In this document: piece after piece, positions 43,201 through 55,000 of the stretch
How positions within the stretch are numbered: the first letter of the stretch is position 1
How the letters are laid out: each line of letters begins with the position of its first letter
DNA from: Plasmodiophora brassicae
Lineage: Eukaryota; Endomyxa: Phytomyxea; Phytomyxea; Plasmodiophorida
Assembly: GCA_036867785.1 (NCBI GenBank)
Contig: CP145412.1
Coordinates: forward strand, 1,550,001-1,614,000
Length of the DNA: 64,000 nucleotides
Direction of reading: 5' to 3'
Translations under genes and position numbers: made by a program
The notes under the pieces: model-generated
The model's database searches: none
Seen by the model: the letters and a program-made list of their open reading frames with translations, nothing else
What the model was told of the DNA's origin: nothing

Positions 43201-43816
43201 GGTCGTTGACGTTCTTCGTGTGGCCGCACAGCGTCCACTCCAGGGCGCCGTCGCACGTTCGCCACACCTTGACCATCGTGTCGTCGCCGCCCGTGATGAC
43301 GCGTCGCCCCGTACGATCGAACGTGACACAGTAGATCGCCGCCATGCCGCCGTGGATCGTCGCCAGGCGCCGGTACGTGCCAGGATGGCGACGCGGACGA
43401 ACGCCCTGCGTCTCGTAACGACGCATGGGGGATGGGCGATGCCGGCGCTGTTGCCGGGCCAGGGCCATCCAGGCTGGACGACGGGCGTCCGTCCCGGACG
43501 GCAGCAGCCGGAGAAGTGGATCGGCGGCGCACGACGACGGGAACCGGCGCGCGACATCTGCGAACGCCCGGTTACGGGTGGCGCCGTCCCAGTGGACGGC
43601 GCGCCCGAGGAGGCCGGCACCGACGGCGGCGCGCTCGAGGCCGGCGACCGCCTCGGCGAGGGCGCCGTCCGCCCCGCGCAGATGCGCCAGCACCAGGTAC
43701 AGCAGCTCGGCATTGACCGGGCGGACGTCCGGCCACGTCGCACGAGGCGGCGCCCGCCTACGTCCCCCCGACCCGAGGACGCCGCCTGGACCTGCATCAG
43801 CTGCCGATGATGGCAT
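40221..43816 (-). CDS. BRWD/PHIP-like WD40-bromodomain protein
   Basis: One gene spans at least four exons. The large 5' exon (43816 to about 42430) has an N-terminal helical segment (ELLYLVLAHLRGADGALAEA ... LLRLLPSG) as in BRWD/PHIP, then WD40 repeats (ITGGDDTMVKVWRTCDGALE, GHTKNVNDLSVSRCNQQVAS). Next come a short exon near 42208-42111 (MGRLVLFGTGSRRRYAVVPA then QFF, as in BRWD), one at about 42057-41965, and the 3' exon 41900-40221. The last holds acidic stretches, the BRWD-type module VPQVGDRVAYFGEGH, and a C-terminal bromodomain (FPVYDRMIALPMDLGLIERR, with the acetyl-lysine Asn in NAADFN). The family reads acetylated chromatin and can serve as a Cul4 substrate receptor. Exon borders between 42430 and 42208 are unresolved; a 20-base C-run lies there. 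The start is 64 bp from the divergent gene at 43881. Confidence 0.8.
42249..42268. repeat. Homopolymer of about 20 C
   Basis: A C-run on the plus strand lies within an intron or unresolved part of the BRWD-like gene. It is prone to slippage, so the true length is uncertain. Confidence 0.85.
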
Positions 43817-43880
43817 CGGGCGACGGACTGCGCGGACGTCTTCCCCGCTGGGAGCGCCGCCGCCGCCGCCACACCCGGTC
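43817..43880. promoter_or_regulatory. Very short divergent promoter
   Basis: Only 64 bp lie between the BRWD-like start (minus) and the unknown gene start (plus). Shared control is likely; no box is identified. Confidence 0.45.
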
Positions 43881-44829
43881 ATGCCCAGGGTGCCGAGGAA
43901 GGCGAGGACGCCCAACCCGGCGCTCCTGTACAAGAACTACCCGTACGCGATGCTGCCGAGGATGCGCCGGCTGGACGGGGAGGCGGCCGAGGAGCGCGCC
44001 AGGTACGATCGCGGCGCCACGACTTGGTCGCGCCTGTCTGAAACTGGCCCGCAGGTTGCAGGAGCGGCGCGAGCGGCGGGTGCACTTTGGGTTTCGGGAC
44101 GGCGAGGTCTTCAAACTGTTCCGGGACAGCACCCGGGCCGAGAAACGATGGTTCCTGGAGTTCAGCAGCGAACCCGAGTACGCGGGTCTGCCGGCGGGCA
44201 CGTTCGTCGCCGTCCACCAGTCCGGCAGCGTTCTGCACCCGTTCGCCACCTACAACGAGGCAGCCGCTGCCGTACGCGCCGATCATGAAGCGGGCGGCCC
44301 GGCGCCCCTCTCGTTCTACATCGTGGACGTCGGCCGGCAGGCGCCGCATTACCTTCGCATCCCCGACCAGGACGGCCCGTTCCATCAGTTCGTCTTCAAT
44401 CCGGACATGAGCTTCTACAAGGTTAACTGGGGCCGGGGCAAGGACCACGATCCGGTCGTGCCCTGCGTCCTCCGGGACACGTCCGTGTCGCCGGATGCCA
44501 TTGCGACGACCGCCGGGACCGATGACGCCTGTGACGATTGTGTCATCCTAACCGAGGACGTGACCGCGATGACGACTCGATCCGGGACGCGGTCGTTAAC
44601 CAGCCGACGCGGCAACCCGATCGATTACCCTGTCGTCCGGAAGCTGGTCGAGATCAACGGGTTGCAGACCGTGTCCGACTGTATCGTGCGCATGGATTTC
44701 ATCCCGAAGCGGTTCGTCGGCCTGAACGTCATCCGACGGTACCTGAACGTGTCAAGCGTCGCGTACCGGATGAACCCGACAGGGCAATGGCGCCCGCGTC
44801 CAGGCCTGCAGAACGAAGTCCTGCTATGA
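43881..44829 (+). CDS. Protein of unknown function
   Basis: Exons 43881-44026 and 44055-44829 give 306 residues across a 28-nt intron that changes frame. Features: basic N-terminus (MPRVPRKARTPNPALLYKNY), helix TTWLQERRERRVHFGF, a soluble mixed region (RWFLEFSSEPEYAGLPAGTF, LSFYIVDVGRQAPHYLRIPD), an acidic stretch, and a C-terminal part RKLVEINGLQTVSDCIVRMD. I see no membrane segment or catalytic motif. It is divergently paired with the BRWD-like gene. Confidence 0.65.
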
Positions 44830-45030
44830 CCATAATATTAATAACGTTGTTCGCGATTCGCTGAGCGGGTAGTGCTTCTATGGGTTTTATTGACGACGAT
44901 CATCTAAGGCTCGGCGCCAACGGGGACGTGTAAGAAACGATGATGATGGGCACTTGGGATGGGCATCCGAGGTGGTGCTGCGCGTCGGCATCAGCCACGC
45001 TTGCGAAGCGTGTCACTAGAAGAAGCGCAG

Positions 45031-46277
<1,247 letters not shown>

Positions 46278-46844
46278 ATGGATGCACTTGGGACGATGGA
46301 ACTGCGCCCAGATGTGGTGGAACGCGTCCGGAGACGCGTGCCCCCTGCCCAGTCGTTCCGTTGTTTCCCGTGCTGCTGCTGCGCCATGCGCCTCGAGCTG
46401 GGCATGCAGGTGCTCAGCGGCATCATTGTCATCGTGTCCGTTCTGCAGGTCGCCGAAGGCGCCGTCACGATCCAGAGACGGTACGCGTTCGCGCACGCCT
46501 CGGACGACATTGCCGACTCCCTGGGCATGCCATCCCTGCATCACCCGCCCGAGTACTACGTCTACCGAGGCGTGCTCATGGTCGTCAGCGGCGTGATGGG
46601 CGTGCCCATTGGCGTCCTCCTCATGGTGGCCGTTGGCATGAAACGGGCGCGCTACGCGTGGATCTCGGTCGTGTCCTTCGCCGCCCTTCTGGTCGCCGAA
46701 ACCATCCTGGCCGTCGTCTACCTGTCGCCGTACTTCGCCTTCGGCATCATCGTCCCCCTGTACTTCCTGTACTGCATGTGGTCGTACGCCATCCAGCTCG
46801 AGGCACCCTGCGCACACATGCCGGTGGCCGTCCACGCCGTGTAA
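46278..46844 (+). CDS. Four-helix membrane protein, unknown function
   Basis: A 188-residue frame from MDALGTMELRPDVVERVRRR. A cysteine cluster (CFPCCCCA, a likely palmitoylation site) precedes four hydrophobic helices (VLSGIIVIVSVLQVAEGAV, LMVVSGVMGVPIGVLLMVAV, ISVVSFAALLVAETILAVVY, AFGIIVPLYFLYCMWSYAI). The topology recalls tetraspan/MARVEL-like proteins, but no family motif is firm. It lies upstream of, and co-oriented with, a palmitoyltransferase gene. Confidence 0.65.
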   Translation: MDALGTMELRPDVVERVRRRVPPAQSFRCFPCCCCAMRLELGMQVLSGIIVIVSVLQVAEGAVTIQRRYAFAHASDDIADSLGMPSLHHPPEYYVYRGVLMVVSGVMGVPIGVLLMVAVGMKRARYAWISVVSFAALLVAETILAVVYLSPYFAFGIIVPLYFLYCMWSYAIQLEAPCAHMPVAVHAV

Positions 46845-47029
46845 TATATACACGAGGCGTACGGCCGCAACAACAGGCACCTCGCGATTGGCAACGGGTT
46901 GCAGTACCTGGTGTTGGTTTGCGACGCGGACCGGGCAGCCGCTTGGTCGGGGTTTTCCCTTTGGGCGGTGGGTGCCGCGCGCCGCCCCCGGCCCGTCACG
47001 GTGCGGGGTCGCCAACCCTAAATCCCGCC

Positions 47030-48316
47030 ATGTTCGCCTGGTACCGCCCCTACAACTGCAACGGGGCGATCACGGCGGCGGTTGTCGCCGTCGCATCCAG
47101 CCTGGTCGCAGCCTTCCCGTTCGTCGCGCGCCCGTCCGTGTAGCACAGGACGTCGTGGGCGCTGACCCGCGTGTATACAGGGTGCACAATGTCCTGCTCG
47201 GGACCGGACATACGGCACCCGTCGTCGTGTTCGGCGTGCTCCTGCTCGTCGCGTCAGTGTCGCTGTTCGGCACGATTCTATCCGACCCGGGTATCATTCC
47301 TCGACGGCCACCGTTGCGCCCCGGTACCTGGCAGCACCGTCACACGCGCGCCGTCCCTACCAACCTGGTGGCTGCCGCCTGTAGGCGAGTGCAAACCGAA
47401 CAGGGTGCAGGATGTGCTTGTGGCCGGCCAGCTGACTCGCCTGCGATGGTGCGAGACCTGCTGCATCTTTCGGCCGCCCCGATCCGCGCACTGCTGGATC
47501 GTCGACGCCTGCATCGAGAAGTACGCGTCGCGATGCGCGCGCTCGTCGTGGACATTGCCCCCCTCTGACTGGTTCTGTGTGCAACGTCAGTTACGACCAC
47601 TACTGCCCCTTCCTCGGCAATGCCATCGGCAAGGGCAACTACAGGTTCTACCTCGCCTTCATCGCCTCGACGTCACTGTTAACGGTACGTCGATCCTTCA
47701 AGGGGTTCGCGCTCACCACCACCGCCCGCACCGCCACCTGAATACGCAGCACGTAGCTGTTCTCCATTGCCGTCTGCGTTGTTGACATGGCGCTGGTCGT
47801 TCAGCGAGGCCGACCCAGGTCGCCGACGGGTTCGGAAGTCCATCGCGTTTACGATATCGGCGAGTGCCCTGATTCGGTTTCTGCAGATTCCGCGCCGACC
47901 TGGACAATAATCTTCACGGACGCGCCTGTCACCCTGGCGCTTACCGTCTTCCTGTTCCTCGCCATGTGCTTCGTGGTCGGTCTGACCGTGTTCCACACCT
48001 ACCTGATCGCTCTCGGCATGTCCACCAACGAAAGGGTACGCGTCAGCGCCCCCCACCCTGTTTCTCCATTCGGCCAACTCCAATGGTTCAGCTGCGCGAT
48101 GCATTCCCGGACGGGAACCCGTACTCGAAAGGCGTCCTCCGCAACCTGACCTCGATCTGCTGTGCCTGGCCGCGCAGGGGCCGCCGTCGCCATCGCCGCA
48201 TGGTGCCATCCGAAACAGCCGCTGTCGCCAGTGCCAACGGGAGCAGGCAGTCGGCCGACGACAACGGCGATTCCCTGGTCCTCGAAGTCCGGCACACAAT
48301 ACACGGCCAGGTATGA
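47030..48316 (+). CDS. DHHC-type protein S-acyltransferase with a DHYC catalytic motif
   Basis: Six exons (47030-47133, 47181-47323, 47385-47520, 47591-47684, 47805-48035, 48092-48316) give 310 residues. Two N-terminal helices lead to LSDPGIIPRR (the DPG motif), then the Cys-rich domain (RWCETCCIFRPPRSAHC ... CIENYDHYCPFLGNAIGKGN). Here the catalytic motif is Asp-His-Tyr-Cys. Two more helices follow, then HTYLIALGMSTNER (TTxE-like) and the C-terminal NPYSKGVLRNL. These enzymes attach palmitate to cysteines of membrane-associated proteins. DHYC is known from active yeast family members (Akr1, Pfa5), so activity is plausible. The start of exon 5 is the least certain border. Confidence 0.82.
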
Positions 48317-48472
48317 TCATTGTCTGGCAGCCGGTTGCTGTCGCCTGGGGGACGGGCCGGGGCATTGCCCTCCGCTCGCGGTACCGCCAGATCTTTGCCC
48401 AGGCGGCCATCGTACCGGTCGGATCGAACGGGAGGGTTGCCGAATCCCACATCGGTGTGTCCTGGGCGAACA

Positions 48473-49171
48473 ATGGCAGATGTGCTCGTGCACGACATTG
48501 ACGTGGGCGTTGGCGACGGGCGGGACAGCATGTACCATCTGTTGGAAGGCGACCCAATCGACGTGCTGACGTCGGGTCCCAAGGCCGTCCTCACCGAGGA
48601 CGTTCCCGTGGTTGTCGCCCTCCTCGCCAGCGTCGTCTTTGTCGCCCTGCAGTGCCGAGCCACTGTCGTCGCAAGCGATTGCGTTGCAACGAGTGGCACC
48701 GACCTGGTCAAGTCGGCCGTCGTCCTGCTCGCGTGGGTCGCTGTGGCGGGCGCCTTGCTGTCGTCCGTCACCTCCGTCGTTCTGTCCATCCTGCGGAACG
48801 CTGTCGCCATGCTGATGGTCGTCCCCGTGCTGGCCGGGTCGGTGGCAACCACCGCCGGCCTTGTCGCCGTCCTCGACCCGTCGTCGTTCGGGAATGCGTC
48901 CGCGTCGTGCCCGTCGGGCTTGGTGGCGACCTGGACGGCCGGGTCTGTTGGCATCGTCGTCACGCAGCTGCTGTCGATCCTGGTCGTCCTGTACCGTCGG
49001 CATCGCCTGCTTCGCGCGCCCTACGACCGATTCGGCCAGCGCCGACGCGACGTCGCCGGCGCGAAACGCGACCTGAAGCGCATGGCGCTCTTCGTCGTCG
49101 GCACCGGGTTCTTCATCGGCATCCCGATCGCTATCGAATCCGCCGTCGTCGCCTTCGTCGCCCTCGCATGA
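48473..49171 (+). CDS. Multi-pass membrane protein, unknown function
   Basis: A single 232-residue frame from MADVLVHDIDVGVGDGRDSM. About five hydrophobic segments (VVVALLASVVFVAL, VVLLAWVAVAGALLSSVTSV, MLMVVPVLAGSVATTAGLVA, SVGIVVTQLLSILVVLY, LFVVGTGFFIGIPIAIESAV) are separated by short loops, with one basic cytosolic-type loop (RFGQRRRDVAGAKRDLKRM). No family recognised. Confidence 0.6.
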   Translation: MADVLVHDIDVGVGDGRDSMYHLLEGDPIDVLTSGPKAVLTEDVPVVVALLASVVFVALQCRATVVASDCVATSGTDLVKSAVVLLAWVAVAGALLSSVTSVVLSILRNAVAMLMVVPVLAGSVATTAGLVAVLDPSSFGNASASCPSGLVATWTAGSVGIVVTQLLSILVVLYRRHRLLRAPYDRFGQRRRDVAGAKRDLKRMALFVVGTGFFIGIPIAIESAVVAFVALA

Positions 49172-49404
49172 CCCTGGCGCGGCGTCGACCCAATGGGGAC
49201 AGGGCTTAACCGCGAGGCGTGTATGATGGAAGAACATACAGAGCAATGGCTATGGGCAGCGCGTCGTGTGTGTCTGTTTGTTGTGTGCGCGTCTCCAGCA
49301 GCAAGGTACACACCAAGGAGGAGCGAGATGAGGGCGCGACATGGAGCCGTTGGGAGATATTTCGCTGGCCGTGTGGGCGAATATCTGTGAAGACGTCGGG
49401 CGGG

Positions 49405-50913
49405 ATGGGGTCGACGTTGTCCTGTTCGCGGTCCAGCGACGTGGTCGTGACGTCGACCTTCGAGTCGATGTACGAGATCGGCGCCGAGCTCGGCAAGGGC
49501 CACTTCGCCGTGGTGCACGCCTGCGTGCACGTCGGGACGGGCGTGAAGTACGCGGTGAAGGTGATCAACAAGCGGCGGGTGACGAACCCGATGTCGATGC
49601 GGGAGGAGGTGACCGTCCTGCGGAAAGTGGGCCGCCATCCGTATTGCATCGAGCTGGTCGACGTGTTCGAGGACGACTCGAACTTCTACCTGGTCATGGA
49701 GCTGTGCACGGGCGGCGACCTGTTCTCCAGGATCGTCGACTATGGCAGCTACTCGGAGATGGACGCCAGCAGGACGCTGTTCCAGCTGGCGACGGCCCTC
49801 GACCACATCCACCAGCAGGGCATCACGCACCGCGACCTGAAACCCGAGAACATCCTGTTGCTGAACAGCACGCCCGACTCCGACCTCAAGGTCGGCGACT
49901 TTGGCCTGTCCAAGATCGTCGAGGGCGGCCCGTCCGTCGTCATGAAGACGATCTGCGGCACGTGGGCCTACTGCGGTTCGTACCAGGAACGCCCCCCGTG
50001 TCCCTGGCCGCTGAATAACGCACGCCTGACACAGCGCCCGAGGTCATCGAGCAGAAGCCGTACACCAGCCTGGTCGACAACTGGACGCTCGGCGTCCTCA
50101 TGTTCATTCTGTAAGTCCGTTCGCTGTCAGCGGGGACACTGTGGCACCTGACGCGCGTCGATGCTGACAGGTTGAGCGGGGTAAGGCGTTGCCCGAGGCA
50201 CCACTGCCTGGCCATGTGCCTGCGCTGACGACCGATTCGTGACAGTACCATCCGTTCGACGATTTCGGCGACCTTCCTGAACCGGAACTGCTTGAGCGGA
50301 TCGTGTCGTGCGATTACAGTTTCAATGACCCGGTCTGGAGCGACATCAGCGAACAACGTCGGGCCACACGTGTGCTGCCAGTGTAACGCCCCCTGACTAT
50401 TTCGGTTTGACATACGCAGCGAAGCAGATGATTCGGGCGCTGTTGAAGATCGTCCCCGAGGAGCGCATGTCGCTGGCCGATTTCCTGGCGTCGCCCTGGA
50501 TCCGGGGCAAGCAGGCGAAGTCGGCGCCGCTGACGAGCACGCTGAACCGGATGCAGTCGTTCAACAGCGGCCGGAAGAGCAAGGTCTGGCGCGTGTGTGT
50601 GGTGGCTCGCCCTCGTAGGGCTCTCACCTGGCCCATGGTGTCACAGGGCGGGTTGATGTCGCAGACGAGCAACCTAGACCTAAGCTATAGCCAGTCGGAG
50701 ACGCGGGACCGCGAGCGTATCGCAACGAACGCCATCCAGCAGCGTATCGTGGAGGCCACCGAGGACGACGACTCGGACGTCGACGCCGGCGCCGCCGCCA
50801 AGGCGAGCGCAGTGACGACGCCAACGACCAGCAAACCGCCCATATCCAACAGCGGCGCCGGCGAGAAGCACACTGTCCAGTTCGCCGCCGTCGTTGAGTC
50901 CATCAAAGATTAA
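49405..50913 (+). CDS. CaMK-type Ser/Thr protein kinase with 10-nt microexon
   Basis: Exons 49405-49975, 50035-50110, 50171-50180, 50246-50357, 50420-50583 and 50647-50913 give 399 residues. The N-terminus MGSTLSC carries Gly-2 and a nearby Cys, suggesting myristoylation and palmitoylation. Kinase motifs: GAELGKGHFAVVHA, YAVKVINK, ITHRDLKPENILLL, VGDFGLSKI, CGTWAYCAPEV, then YHPFDD and FLASPWI. The acidic C-terminal tail (EATEDDDSDVDAG) has no clear calmodulin site or EF-hands. The microexon GTTGAGCGGG joins FIL to YHPF to make FILLSGYHPF, as expected for CaMKs (usually LCGYPPF). The 63-nt intron at 50584 leaves the frame open if retained. Confidence 0.88.
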
Positions 50914-50969
50914 AACGCTCGCCCAAATGTGTACACCGCCGAAGCGATTATCAAAGGAACGGACATCGT

Positions 50970-51006
50970 GGTCTGTGTGAACGTGTGTGTGCGTGTGTGT
51001 GTGTGT
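50970..51006. repeat. GT-rich microsatellite
   Basis: An interrupted (GT)n run between the convergent kinase and lectin genes. Confidence 0.8.
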
Positions 51007-51717
51007 TTAACAGCCGACTTCAGAGCAGGGCTTCCCGTCCTGGACCGTGTCGCTGGCCCAGATCGCCCTGTCGGGGTCGTACGTGACCAGGTTGCCATCG
51101 CTCTGCATGTCGAGGCGGAACGGGTTCCTGCCACCCTGGCTGTATCCCTCGCTCTCCCACAGCGGCAGATTGTCGCGGTCGTACAGGACCAGGTTGCCAT
51201 CGGCCTGCTGCATGAAGTAGCAGGGGCCACGACTGGCCTGCTCGCCCTTGTTCGTCGCCCAGATCGCGACGTCCTGCCCAGCGCGGTACACGACCGCATT
51301 GCAATCCTCCTGCATGATCAGCGTGAAGCGCCCGTCCTTGCTGCGAATGAACTGGTTTGGCGTCAGGCGCTGCCCTTCCTGCAGGGCACTTGGGATCGGT
51401 GCAGGGGTGGGCGCGGGCGTCGGCGCTGGTGTCGGCGCAGCGGTCGGCGCAGGTGTCGGAGCGGGTGTCGGAGCGGGTGTTGGCGCTGGGGAAGGCGCAA
51501 CGGTTGGCGCTGGGGCAGGCGCAACAGTTGACGTCAGCGTCTTCGCCTCGTTGTTCCCCATCGCGTTCGCGCCCGCCGACAGCGGCAGCGATTCAGGGCG
51601 GGCCGTCGACGGAAGCGGCGGGGACAGCGAGGCCAACGGGCAGTCCTGTCCACGAACGGTAGGCGCAGCAGCGGCCAGGGCGAGGACAGCGACAGTGACC
51701 AGGCGCGCGAGCGACAT
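51007..51717 (-). CDS. Secreted B-type (bulb) lectin with Pro/Thr-rich linker
   Basis: 236 residues. A signal peptide (SLARLVTVAVLALAAAAPTVR) is followed by a Ser/Pro region, then a linker of repeated PAPT units (about residues 65-105), likely O-glycosylated. A B-lectin domain begins near FIRSKDGRFTLIMQ. Its three mannose-site motifs follow the QxDxNxVxY pattern: QEDCNAVVY, QADGNLVLY and QSDGNLVTY. The fold binds mannose. The start at 51717 was chosen because it opens the signal peptide. A wall, adhesion or feeding role is inference. Confidence 0.87.
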   Translation of the reverse strand: MSLARLVTVAVLALAAAAPTVRGQDCPLASLSPPLPSTARPESLPLSAGANAMGNNEAKTLTSTVAPAPAPTVAPSPAPTPAPTPAPTPAPTAAPTPAPTPAPTPAPIPSALQEGQRLTPNQFIRSKDGRFTLIMQEDCNAVVYRAGQDVAIWATNKGEQASRGPCYFMQQADGNLVLYDRDNLPLWESEGYSQGGRNPFRLDMQSDGNLVTYDPDRAIWASDTVQDGKPCSEVGC

Positions 51718-52094
51718 GGTTGCCGGAATTGGGGGTACGACGGGTAACGTCGGTGTTTGAGGTTGAACGGCGGATTTCGAATCTGGCTCGCCGTCACAAC
51801 GCCGGAACCTGCCTGTCACGACGAACATGACATCATGGCGTTCCCGTTTCGTCGTGAGTCACTCCCCCGGTCCGGAATGATGACCCATCCGACGGAAGCG
51901 GAGGGACTCGCCGGTCTCGCGAGCGCGCTTCATCGACGGTGCCGGGCTGTCTCGAGAGGTAACCGTGCGTCGCCCCTCCCGGCCCCTCGACGGGTACTTC
52001 TCGACCCTGCCGGTCGGCCAGGCGCGCCATGGCGTGTATTCGGTCGGGTTGACGGCGTGCGCGCGTCGCCGCTTCCGGCACAGGCGCTGGACTG

Positions 52095-55000
52095 ATGACG
52101 TCGCCCGGGAGGCGCGCCCGTGCCACCGCCGCTCAGCTCCAGCGCTTACCACCGCATGCTGCGACCGGGTGGTGGCATCGTGCGACGTGGGCGCGACGTC
52201 GACTCGTCTCGAGCAGGCCTGGTCCGCGCCATCAGGCGCCGTTGTCAGCGTACCAGGCGTTCCTCAGGTCGCCGTCTGTGCCGCTGGCGGTTCGCGCGCT
52301 GAAGCACGACGCCGACCCGCAGGCTGGGTGGGACGTGTTCCAGCACGTCGTGTCGTCGCCGGCGTTGGCGCCGCGCATCCCGTTCTTCCAGACGATGCTG
52401 ATGTTCTGCCGGCACCGCCTGCCCGGCAAGGCGCCCGACGTCCTGCGCGCTGCCCTCGACCGGGGCGTCGCTGTCAACGACACCCTGTTCTGCACGTTCG
52501 TCGGCGCGTGCCGGGCGGCCGACCCGCCCCTATGCCAGGACGTCGTCGACCTGTACGCGCGATGCGGGCCGCGATCGCACAACGTGATCGCCAGCGTCGC
52601 CAACGTCTGCCGCCTGGCCAAGCAACCGGGCCCTGCGCTGGGCCTGCTGCAGGACGCCGTCGATGGCGACGTCGAGTTCGGCGAGGTCCTGACGTCGGTC
52701 CTGTCGGCCTGCTGCGCCGACGCCCGGAGCGCGGCCGGCGCCGACGTTGCCCAGCGTCTCGTCGACCTGGTGCGCTCGGGGCGTATCCCGGCGTACGCCC
52801 ACAACCAGGCGATCTTCGGCAACCTGATCAAGGCGCTGCTGTCGCAGGCGCGGTTCGACGCCGCCGTCGACGTCACGTCCGTCATGGAGGGCGTCGGCGT
52901 GGCCCCGTCGTCGGTGACCTATACGCTCCTGCTGTCGTCGCTGATCAGGGCGGCCCAGCTGTCGTTGGCGATGTCGGTGTTCGAGCGCATGGCGGGTCGT
53001 CGGGTCGCCGTCGGCGTCCCCGTTTTCGCGTCGCTCGTGGCCGCGTGCAAACGCGCCGACGACGCCCGGCGCCACCTCGCCGTGCTCTACGATCACGCGC
53101 TCGCCAACCCGGCCCTGCTGCTGCACGACGACTTCGCCGCGTGCTCGTTGATATCCGCGTTCGACGCCGTTGGCCATCTTGCCACGGCAGAAGCCGTGTT
53201 CGCGCGCCGCTGTGCCGCGTCCGTCCCCGACGCGCCCGTCTTCATGGCCATGATGACCGCGTACGTTCGTCACAGCCGCAGTGGCGGGCGCCCCGCCGGC
53301 GACGTCGTCGGCAAGGCCCTGTCGGTGTTCGCCTCCATGGTCGAACACGGCGTCCCGGTGGACGGGCGCGCGTTCACCGCCCTGGTCTCGGCCTGCCGAG
53401 GGTACTCGCTGCCCGCCGTCCAGCGCCTGCACGACTACGCCACCGGGTCGCCGGCGCTGCTGGACGACGACTTTGTCGTCAGCGCGTTCATATCCGCCTA
53501 TGCCGACTGCGACGCGATTGTCGCCGCCGAACAGACGTTCCAGGCCCGGTGCGCTTCTGGACGTCCCGCCCCTGGCGAATGCGTGTTCAGCGCGATGGTC
53601 GCCGCCTACACGCGCCATGGCATGTTCGACGAGGGCATGCGCGCGTTCGAGGCGTTCCGGGCGTCGTCGTCGTCGTCGTCGCTGTCTGTCGAGGCGCACA
53701 CGACGGCGCTGTCGCTGTTCAGCAAGGCGGGCCGCATCGCCCAGGCCATGTCCGTCTTCGAGACGGCCCTGCGGCAGGGCGTCCGCGTTGACGGGCGCGT
53801 CGTCGCCGAGCTGGTCACCGCCTGCAGACGGGGCTCCTGCCGGGCGTCGCTGGACCAGGTCCACAGGCACGCGTCCGACCGCTCGTACCTCATGCAGGAC
53901 GACCGGGTCGTCAGCGCGCTCATCGCCGCCTACTCCTGTACGGTCGAGTCGCTCGCCGTCGCCGAGGAGGTCTTCGCGCGACGACGAGCCGTCGGCGCGC
54001 CCGGCGTCGTCGTGTTCAATGCGATGATATCGGCCTATGGCGGGCACGGGCGCCTGACGAACGCGACGGCGGTCTTCGACGACCTGAAAGGCGTCGGCGT
54101 GCCACCCAACGACGTGACGCTCTGTAGCCTGCTGTCGGCGTGCAATCAGGTCGGCGCCGTTCGCCTGGCGATGTCGATCGTCGACGAGTTCGAGCGCGCC
54201 TGGCGGATCCCGCCCCGGTCGCTGGAGACATGCACGACGCTGCTGTCGCTGTACTCCAGGGGGGACTGCCTGGCGGAGGCGTTCGCCCTGCTCGACGCCA
54301 TGGTGCAATCGGGGACGCCGATCGAGACGCTGGTCTTCTGCGGCCTGGTCGGCGCCTGCAGGCGCGGCGCCGACGTGGCCGGCCTGGCCCGCCTGCACCG
54401 GTACGCGGCGTCGACCGACCTGCTCGAGCACGACAACGTCGTCGCGTCGTTCATCACGGCGTACGGCGAGTGCCGCCGCGTGCCCGACGCCGAGGCCGTC
54501 TACCGCGACGCTCGCCGCCCGGGCGTTCACGCGACGACGGCCATGATTGGGGCGTACGGCCAGAACGGCCTGCCCGACAAGGCCGAGCGGTTGCTGGACG
54601 ACGTGCAGGCGGACGCGGCACCGCCCGCCTTGGCCTGCGTCGTCGCCGCCTACGGGCGCCTGTCGCTGGCCGCCGATCTGCGACGCCTGCACCGCGTCGC
54701 TGAATCGAAGGCGTTCCTGTCGGACGCGTTCGTCGTCAGCGCGTTGGCGGCCTCGTACGGTCGCTGCGCCGACTGGGCGTCGGTGCGGGCGATGCACGAC
54801 GTCGCCCGTCGCCATGGCCTTATGGGCGACGGCGGCGTCGTCAACGCGCTGATCTCCGCCTATGGGCAATGCGGGGACCCGGGCACCTCCGAGCGCCTGT
54901 TCGTCGCGTGCAGGTCGACCGCCGACCCGTCCGCCCTGTCCACGGTCGTCGCCGCCTACGGGCGCCTGTCCCAGCTGGCCGACCTGCGCCGCCTGCACCA

